Below are positions 61,340 to 64,000 of a DNA stretch of 64,000 nt, one piece after another. The first letter of the stretch is position 1, and every line of letters starts with the position of its first letter. Source of the DNA: Thalassospira tepidiphila MCCC 1A03514 (GTDB lineage Bacteria; Pseudomonadota; Alphaproteobacteria; Rhodospirillales; Thalassospiraceae); contig NZ_JPVZ01000007.1 of the NCBI RefSeq assembly GCF_001662875.1, positions 168,259-232,258 on the forward strand, given 5' to 3'. A program made the translations under genes and the position numbers. Under the pieces are notes generated by a model. It searched no databases. It had not been told where the DNA came from and was given only the letters and a program-made list of their open reading frames with translations.

Positions 61340-62320
61340 ATGAATAAGTTTATTTCGACTGCTATGGGGTTGAGTTTCGGGTTGGCATCGTTTTCGGCGA
61401 TGGCAGCAGACGAGGTAACCCTGCAGCTTAAATGGGTCACACAGGCCCAGTTTGCAGGCTACTATGTGGCACTCGACAAAGGTTTCTACGAAGAAGCCGA
61501 TCTTGATGTGACCATCAATCCGGGTGGTCCGGACGTTGCCCCGCCGCAGGTGATTGCCGGTGGTGGTGCGGATGTGATCATCGACTGGATGCCATCCGCC
61601 CTTGCATCGCGCGAAAAGGGTGTGCCGCTGGTCAACATCGCACAGCCGTTTGCCAAGTCGGGCATGATGCTGACCTGCCTGAAGGAAACCGGGATCGAAA
61701 GCCCGGATGACTTCCCGGGTCGTACCCTTGGTGTCTGGTTCTTTGGTAACGAATATCCGTTCCTGAGCTGGATGTCGAAACTCGGCATTCCGACCGATGG
61801 CGGCGAAAACGGCGTCACCGTGCTCAAGCAGGGCTTCAACGTTGATCCGCTGATCCAGAAGCAGGCTGATTGCGTCTCAACCATGACCTATAACGAATAC
61901 TGGCAGGTGATTGATGCCGGTATTCCGGCTGATGACCTTAAGGTCTTCAAATACGAAGATCAGGGTGTCGCAACCCTTGAAGACGGTCTTTATGTTCTTG
62001 AAGACAACCTTTCGGATCCGGCATTCGTCGACAAAATGTCGCGCTTTGTTGCAGCCAGCATGAAGGGCTGGAACTGGGCCAAGGAAAACCCGGAAGACGC
62101 CGCGATGATCGTTCTTGATAACGACATGACCGGTGCCCAGACCGAAAAACATCAGGTCCGCATGATGACCGAAATCGCCAAACTGCTTGGTGATTCTGCG
62201 GTTCTCGACGAAGCAGCCTATCAGCGTACCGTTGACAGCCTGCTTTCGGGTGGTTCCGATCCGGTGATCACCAAGGAACCGGAAGGTGCCTGGACCCACG
62301 CCGTGACCGACAAGATGTAA
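61340..62320 (+). CDS. ABC transporter binding protein, NMT1/THI5-like
   Basis: A 326-residue periplasmic protein. The signal peptide is MNKFISTAMGLSFGLASFSA, cleaved near MAADE. NMT1/THI5-like features are TLQLKWVTQAQFAGYYVALD, GFYEEADLDVTINPGGPDVA and PPQVIAGGGADVIIDWMPSA, and the hinge segment FAKSGMMLTCLKETGIESPD. Such proteins bind pyrimidine or pyrimidine-like compounds (hydroxymethylpyrimidine precursors in ThiY). That fits the neighbouring dihydropyrimidinase. TGAGGAGA lies before the ATG; a longer open frame to 61190 overlaps permease 2 and is not used. Expected substrate: uracil, thymine or dihydro forms (inference). Confidence 0.88.
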   Translation: MNKFISTAMGLSFGLASFSAMAADEVTLQLKWVTQAQFAGYYVALDKGFYEEADLDVTINPGGPDVAPPQVIAGGGADVIIDWMPSALASREKGVPLVNIAQPFAKSGMMLTCLKETGIESPDDFPGRTLGVWFFGNEYPFLSWMSKLGIPTDGGENGVTVLKQGFNVDPLIQKQADCVSTMTYNEYWQVIDAGIPADDLKVFKYEDQGVATLEDGLYVLEDNLSDPAFVDKMSRFVAASMKGWNWAKENPEDAAMIVLDNDMTGAQTEKHQVRMMTEIAKLLGDSAVLDEAAYQRTVDSLLSGGSDPVITKEPEGAWTHAVTDKM

Positions 62321-62342
62321 TCTTCCATCTTGTAACTTTTAT

Positions 62343-62374
62343 CCGTCCGGCGGGGTTTGGGCTTCGCCGGACGG
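62343..62374 (+). terminator. Hairpin between binding protein and dihydropyrimidinase genes
   Basis: CCGTCCGGCG and CGCCGGACGG with a 12-base loop, no T-run. Perhaps it raises stability of the binding-protein mRNA within the operon. Confidence 0.5.
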
Positions 62375-62501
62375 GATGACTTCCAGGACTATGACGATCG
62401 ATTGAAGACTGATTGAATACCCTCTGGGTGTTTGGAGATAACGGGCGAAATGCCGGGATAGCCCGCAACTTTTCGCCGCAGAGACAGACAAGGAGCCACC
62501 C

Positions 62502-63953
62502 ATGTCCATGGTTATTCGTGGCGGAACCATCGTTACCGCCGACCTGACCTACAAATCCGATATTCTGATCGAAGACGGCAAGATTGCCGCCATCGGGGAC
62601 AACCTGACCGGGGACAAGGTGATCGAGGCCGACGGCTGCTATGTGATGCCCGGCGGGATTGATCCGCATACCCATATGGAGATGCCCTTTATGGGCACCT
62701 ATTCCGAAGACGATTTCGAAAGCGGCACCAAGGCCGCCGTTGCCGGTGGCACGACCATGGTGGTCGATTTCTGCCTGCCGGCCCCGAACCAGTCGCTTCT
62801 GGAAGCGCTGCAAGCCTGGGATAACAAATCCTCCAAGGCGGTGTGCGACTATTCCTTCCACATGGCCGTCACCTGGTGGAGCGAGCAGGTCTTTGATGAA
62901 ATGAAGACCATCGTTCAGGAAAAGGGCATCAACACGTTTAAGCACTTCATGGCCTACAAGGGTGCGTTGATGGTCGATGATGACGAAATGTTCGCATCCT
63001 TCTCGCGCTGTTCGGAACTGGGCGCGATGCCGCTGGTGCATGCTGAAAACGGCGACGTGGTCGCCACCTTGCAGCAAAAATTGCTGGCCGAAGGCAATAA
63101 CGGCCCGGAAGCCCATGCTTACTCCCGTCCTGTCGACGTTGAGGGCGAGGCCTGCAACCGTGCGATCATGATTGCCGATATGGCCAATGTGCCGCTTTAT
63201 ATCGTGCATGTGTCCTGCGAACCGGCCCACGAAGCCATCCGTCGTGCACGTGCCAACGGCAAACGCGTGTTTGGTGAACCGCTGATCCAGCACCTTATTC
63301 TTGATGACAGCGAATATAAAAACGCCGATTGGGATCACGCCGCACGTCGCGTTATGTCCCCGCCGTTCCGCAGCAAGGAACATCAGGATGGCCTGTGGAA
63401 TGGTCTGGCATCGGGCAGCCTGCAGGTTGTCGCAACCGACCACTGTGCGTTCACGACCGAACAAAAACGCATGGGCGTTGGCGACTTCACCAAGATCCCG
63501 AACGGGACCGGCGGCCTTGAAGACCGCATGCCGCTTCTTTGGACCTATGGTGTTGGCACCGGCCGTTTGACCCCGAATGAGTTCGTGGCCGTGACCTCGA
63601 CCAACATTGCCAAGATCCTCAATATCTATCCGCGCAAGGGGGCGATCCTTGTCGGGGCGGATGCCGATCTTGTCGTCTGGGATCCGAAGGCGTCCAAAAC
63701 CATCACCGCCAAACACCAGCAGTCGGCAATTGACTACAACGTGTTTGAAGGCATCGAGGTCACCGGCCTTCCGCGCTATACGCTCAGCCGCGGTCGTATT
63801 GCGGCTGAGGAAGGTGTGGTTCTCGCCAAATGCGGCGACGGCGAATTCATTGCCCGCGAACCGTATCCGGCAGTCAACAAGGCGCTTTCCAAATGGAAAG
63901 AAATCACCTCCCCGCGCAAGGTTGAACGCAGCGGTATTCCAGCTGGCGTCTAA
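62502..63953 (+). CDS. hydA: Dihydropyrimidinase (D-hydantoinase type)
   Basis: A 483-residue amidohydrolase-superfamily enzyme. The metal-site motifs appear in order: GGIDPHTHMEMPFMG (H56, H58), the carboxylated lysine K153 in FMAYKGALMVDDDE, LVHAENGD, YIVHVSCEPAHEAI and VATDHCAFTTEQKRMG. AAGGAG with correct spacing precedes the ATG. It opens dihydrouracil or dihydrothymine to the N-carbamoyl-beta-amino acid, the step between PreTA and the ureidopropionases. It is the last gene of the ABC operon here; 47 bases after its stop the window ends. Confidence 0.95.
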   Translation: MSMVIRGGTIVTADLTYKSDILIEDGKIAAIGDNLTGDKVIEADGCYVMPGGIDPHTHMEMPFMGTYSEDDFESGTKAAVAGGTTMVVDFCLPAPNQSLLEALQAWDNKSSKAVCDYSFHMAVTWWSEQVFDEMKTIVQEKGINTFKHFMAYKGALMVDDDEMFASFSRCSELGAMPLVHAENGDVVATLQQKLLAEGNNGPEAHAYSRPVDVEGEACNRAIMIADMANVPLYIVHVSCEPAHEAIRRARANGKRVFGEPLIQHLILDDSEYKNADWDHAARRVMSPPFRSKEHQDGLWNGLASGSLQVVATDHCAFTTEQKRMGVGDFTKIPNGTGGLEDRMPLLWTYGVGTGRLTPNEFVAVTSTNIAKILNIYPRKGAILVGADADLVVWDPKASKTITAKHQQSAIDYNVFEGIEVTGLPRYTLSRGRIAAEEGVVLAKCGDGEFIAREPYPAVNKALSKWKEITSPRKVERSGIPAGV

Positions 63954-64000
63954 GCAAACCGAGCACGATCGATTAAAAAACGGGGCAGCCAATGGCCGCC

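Noticed and set aside
62268..63992. 574-codon minus-strand frame opposite dihydropyrimidinase
   Set aside because: Opposite to an intact metal-dependent hydrolase; no start site and no recognisable domain.

Overview
The window reads as chromosomal DNA of a Gram-negative alphaproteobacterium, most likely a marine Rhodospirillales of the Thalassospira type. That placement is inference: it rests on the gene families (two FecI/FecR/TonB-receptor sets, a TRAP hexuronate transporter with uronate dehydrogenase, a lone flagellin, a RutR-type pyrimidine pathway and a eukaryotic-type ornithine decarboxylase behind a long leader), on even GC-rich codon use, and on the absence of any insertion sequence, tRNA, rRNA or CRISPR array that I could see.

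Layout. 1-4.7 kb: a broken VOC-family remnant, then a Fur-boxed fecI-fecR-TonB receptor locus. 4.7-11.4 kb: a secreted protein of unknown function, then a TetR repressor divergent from an RND efflux pair (adaptor and HAE1 pump, no outer-membrane channel gene). 11.5-23.9 kb: a carbohydrate region with an FGGY pentulose kinase, HAD phosphatase, two FadR-type GntR regulators, aldose epimerase, SMP-30 lactonase, FAH-type hydratase, 5-dehydro-4-deoxyglucarate dehydratase, TRAP transporter and uronate dehydrogenase. Together these suggest oxidative hexuronate catabolism. Short repeated motifs in the promoters look like operators for the two GntR proteins.

24-37 kb: an isolated flagellin, then a second fecI-fecR-TonB receptor set, a small His-rich protein, a GFA-family protein, and on the other strand a hydroxamate-siderophore type ABC importer (ATPase, two tandem paralogous binding proteins, a fused double permease). 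Fur-box-like palindromes precede the sigma gene and the ABC operon. A second SMP-30 protein follows. 37-48 kb: housekeeping and mixed genes, namely a lipoprotein with YbaY-like and MliC-like domains, a GNAT, ornithine decarboxylase with a candidate speF leader RNA, an ion permease with a DUF3830 protein, DedA, peptidase U32, an AGCS amino-acid symporter, a universal stress protein and an acyl-CoA thioesterase with a probable frameshifted start.

48-64 kb: a nearly complete reductive pyrimidine degradation locus. PreT/PreA reduce uracil or thymine, dihydropyrimidinase opens the ring, two unrelated N-carbamoyl-beta-alanine hydrolases (M20 type and nitrilase type) release beta-alanine, and an omega-amino acid:pyruvate transaminase removes the amino group. 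A taurine/NMT1-type ABC importer probably brings in the pyrimidine. A RutR-like TetR regulator sits in the middle, and RutR-box-like sites lie before its own gene and before preT. The preT leader also holds an intrinsic-terminator-like hairpin with no upstream plus-strand gene to serve. I regard this possible attenuator, the shared operator families of the uronate region and the His-rich siderophore-locus protein as the best leads; none is proof of a new system.
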